From positions 1 to 7,917 of the forward strand of contig JAJFUG010000206.1 of the NCBI GenBank assembly GCA_021372515.1: DNA of 7,917 nt, read 5' to 3'. Each line of letters starts with the position of its first letter. The first letter of the stretch is position 1. Under the pieces are notes generated by a model. The model was given only the letters and a program-made list of their open reading frames with translations. It did not search any database and was not told where the DNA came from. The DNA comes from a bacterium. GTDB lineage: Bacteria > Gemmatimonadota > Glassbacteria > GWA2-58-10. A program made the position numbers and the translations under genes. Of this stretch, positions 6,447 to 7,917 are shown in pieces.

Positions 6447-7076
6447 TCAGTCGATTCCGTCCGCCTCTTTCACCGCGACCATGAAATCCGCCATGCGGGC
6501 ATGGTCTTTTACGCCGGGGGCGCTTTCCACGCCACTCGAAACATCCACCCCGAACGGACGCACGGTGCGGATCGCCGCGCCCACGTTCTCCGGGTTCAGC
6601 CCGCCGGCCAGTATCAAGGGGCCAGCCGAGACCGCCCGGCAGGCCAGGGACCAGTCGAAAGTCCGGCCGGTGCCGCCGGGAGCGCCGGGGACAAAGCTGT
6701 CCAGCAGGAAACCGTTGCGCAGGTTCCAATTACGGATACTGTCCAAATCCTCGGGCTTGGCCACCCGGAAAGCCTTGATCCAGGGCACGCCCAGCGCGGC
6801 GCAGACCAGCGGAGACTCCTGGCCGTGGAGCTGGGCCAGCCTCAGGCCGCAGCGCTCGAACGTGTCGCGCACCGCGGTGGGGGGAGTGTCCACGAACACA
6901 CCCACCGGGGTGACCCAGGCCGGCAGGCGCTCGATGATACGCATCGCGTTCTCGGGTATGACGTAGCGCGGGCTGGGACGGTGGAACACGAAGCCCAGGG
7001 CATCCACCCCCAGGTCCACGGCCGCGGCGGCGTCCTCCCAGCGGGTGATCCCGCAAATCTTGATCCGGGTCCTCAT
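6447..7076 (-). CDS. trpF: TrpF, phosphoribosylanthranilate isomerase
   Basis: A (beta-alpha)8-barrel isomerase that converts N-(5-phosphoribosyl)anthranilate to CdRP in tryptophan synthesis. The catalytic Cys8 is in IKICGITR and the catalytic Asp126 is in FLLDSF. The family signatures ALGFVFHRPSPRYV (26-39), GVFVDTP (59-65), AQLHGQE (81-87), GGTGRTFDW (134-142), ILAGGLNPENV (155-165) and VDVSSGVESAPGVKD (177-191) are all present. The 209-aa length is normal. The ATG overlaps the trpC stop by 4 bp (ATGA), and a GGGAG site (7084-7088) lies 7 nt upstream, so it is coupled to trpC. No trpB or trpA follows; the next gene is hisG after 190 bp. Confidence 0.97.
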   Translation of the reverse strand: MRTRIKICGITRWEDAAAAVDLGVDALGFVFHRPSPRYVIPENAMRIIERLPAWVTPVGVFVDTPPTAVRDTFERCGLRLAQLHGQESPLVCAALGVPWIKAFRVAKPEDLDSIRNWNLRNGFLLDSFVPGAPGGTGRTFDWSLACRAVSAGPLILAGGLNPENVGAAIRTVRPFGVDVSSGVESAPGVKDHARMADFMVAVKEADGID

Positions 7077-7780
7077 GACATGGCTCCCAAAAGTTCTCGG
7101 GTGGCGGCAGTAATGTCCGGGTGACGCATCAGGTGCTCCCCGACCAGGACCGCGCGGTAGCCGCAGGCGGCCAGGCGGTGGAGGTCGGCGCGGCTGGTGA
7201 TACCGCTTTCGGAGACCCGCACCGCCGCGCCGGCGAGCAGGGGAGCCAGGCGCTCCGAGGTGGACAGGCTCACCTGGAAAGTGCCCAGGTCGCGGTTGTT
7301 GACGCCCACGATCCGCGCGCCCAGGCGGGCGGCCCGCCCGGCCTCGGCCTCGTCGTGCACCTCGACCAGCACATCCAGCCTCAGGCCCCCGGCCACCTGG
7401 TACAGGCCGTCCAGAAGGCGGTCCTCCAGGGCGGCGGCGATAAGAAGAATACAGTCCGCGCCCAGCAGGGCCGACTCGAATACCTGATATTCGGAGAAGA
7501 TGAAATCCTTGCGCAGCACCGGGATGTCCACTGCCTCGCGCGCCTGGACCAGGAACTCCAGGTCACCCTGGAAATATTTCCGGTCCGTGAGCACGCTCAG
7601 GGCGGAGGCCCCGCCAGCGACATACTGACGGGCCAGGGCCGCAGGCTGGAAATCCTTGAATTGGCCCGTCGATACGACATCCCGATATTCGAGGACGACC
7701 CCTATCATTACCTCTCCTACGAGGGGATCCCCCCAAGCAGTTATCTCCTGCTTGCCGGAGAGGACCGGCGAGTGATCCAC
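7073..7780 (-). CDS. trpC: TrpC, indole-3-glycerol-phosphate synthase, N-terminally truncated at a junction
   Basis: The open frame spans 235 codons, but only residues from about 41 onward (DNA below about 7660) resemble TrpC. Homology starts at KDFQPAALARQYVAGGASAL and runs to the C-terminus. The catalytic lysine of VLRKDFI (Lys91), Glu140 in VLVEVHDE, Asn161 in VGVNNRDLGTF and Glu191-Ser192 in VSESGI are retained. The usual first 60 to 65 residues are missing, including the ExK motif followed by SPSKG that supplies another essential lysine and glutamate. The first 40 codons of the frame are antisense to an aminotransferase fragment and look like no TrpC. As written the product would not be expected to work. 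TrpC decarboxylates and cyclises CdRP to indole-glycerol phosphate, the step after TrpF, with which this gene overlaps by 4 bp. The truncation is either a real rearrangement or an assembly chimera. Confidence 0.85.
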   Translation of the reverse strand: MDHSPVLSGKQEITAWGDPLVGEVMIGVVLEYRDVVSTGQFKDFQPAALARQYVAGGASALSVLTDRKYFQGDLEFLVQAREAVDIPVLRKDFIFSEYQVFESALLGADCILLIAAALEDRLLDGLYQVAGGLRLDVLVEVHDEAEAGRAARLGARIVGVNNRDLGTFQVSLSTSERLAPLLAGAAVRVSESGITSRADLHRLAACGYRAVLVGEHLMRHPDITAATRELLGAMS

Positions 7781-7917
7781 TGCAGCAGTTTTTCGAAAAC
7801 GCTGGCCCCGGGGCTGAGAATGGGCTGGCTGGTGGTTCCCCCGGCACTTGAGGCCGAATTGTACGCCTTGCGCGTGAGCGCGGGCTTCGGCCCCGCGGCC
7901 ATCCTGCAGAAGGGCAT
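7640..7917 (+). CDS. PLP-dependent aminotransferase fragment (class I, LysN/MocR-like), both ends missing
   Basis: An uninterrupted plus-strand frame runs to the window edge. It encodes an internal slice of a fold-type I aminotransferase, beginning about RRLEILELARRYDIPIFEDD. The motif IFEDDPYHYL holds the PLP-ring Asp and the Tyr (codon 7703-7705). SSFSKTLAPGLRMGWLV contains the Schiff-base Lys (codon 7796-7798) and the phosphate-binding Arg. This pattern fits 2-aminoadipate aminotransferase (LysN-like) enzymes or the aminotransferase domain of MocR/GntR regulators; the fragment is too short to choose. There is no start codon with a ribosome site and no N-terminal half, because the sequence upstream is antisense trpC. 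The 3' part continues past base 7917. It is much more convincing as protein than the trpC-frame translation on the other strand in this stretch. Confidence 0.8.

Noticed and set aside
6429-6447. A 6-bp hairpin (AAAGCA with TGCTTT, 7-nt loop) at the trpF stop, considered as an intrinsic terminator.
   Set aside because: The stem is short and AT-rich, overlaps the stop codon and is not followed by a T-tract on the minus strand.
4589-6484. A very long open frame (631 codons) on the plus strand opposite hisD and hisG.
   Set aside because: It is a high-GC antisense shadow. Its translation is rich in His, Gly, Val and Leu without any recognisable motif, while the minus strand encodes complete HisD and HisG with their catalytic residues.
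7661-7780. The first 40 codons of the trpC open frame as a genuine TrpC N-terminal extension.
   Set aside because: They do not resemble TrpC, and the opposite strand encodes clear aminotransferase motifs (EDDPY) through the same bases.
1-7917. CRISPR arrays, insertion-sequence transposases, rRNA, defence or toxin-antitoxin genes.
   Set aside because: No tandem spaced repeats, transposase-like proteins or RNA genes were seen; apart from the two palindromic elements and the right-end junction the window is ordinary biosynthetic coding sequence.

Overview
The window is GC-rich bacterial chromosomal DNA. It holds a tightly packed amino-acid biosynthesis locus read almost entirely from the minus strand. 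Read in the direction of transcription (high to low coordinates) the order is trpC (broken at its 5' end), trpF, a 190-bp gap, hisG, hisD, hisC, a HAD-family phosphatase gene, hisB, a 175-bp gap, hisH, and the first two thirds of hisA, which runs off the left edge. The his order matches the classical G-D-C-B-H-A arrangement; hisF and hisI/E would be expected just outside the window. Nothing in the sequence fixes the phylum. A long-form HisG, a stand-alone IGP dehydratase HisB and an uncommon HAD protein in the histidinol-phosphatase slot argue against an enterobacterium and would suit an uncultured or environmental lineage.

HisG starts the pathway from ATP and PRPP. HisA isomerises ProFAR, and HisH (with HisF) delivers ammonia to make imidazole-glycerol phosphate. 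HisB dehydrates that product and HisC transaminates it. A phosphatase must then release histidinol, and the HAD protein is the only candidate seen. HisD oxidises histidinol to histidine. TrpC and TrpF are the consecutive phosphoribosylanthranilate isomerase and indole-glycerol-phosphate synthase steps of tryptophan synthesis.

Neighbouring genes mostly overlap by 4 bp or are separated by 9 to 40 bp. The two larger gaps each contain an inverted-repeat element that folds with every junction base paired. One, between hisB and hisH (1196-1270), is a cloverleaf with a 14-bp closing stem and three 6-bp arms. The other, between trpF and hisG (6333-6384), is a three-way junction whose two halves are diverged mirror copies carrying a compensatory base-pair swap. 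These are the most interesting non-coding structures here.

At the right end, trpC loses its N-terminal third at about 7640-7660. It is joined head-to-head to an internal piece of a plus-strand PLP-dependent aminotransferase that continues off the window. This is either a real rearrangement or, perhaps more likely, an assembly chimera.
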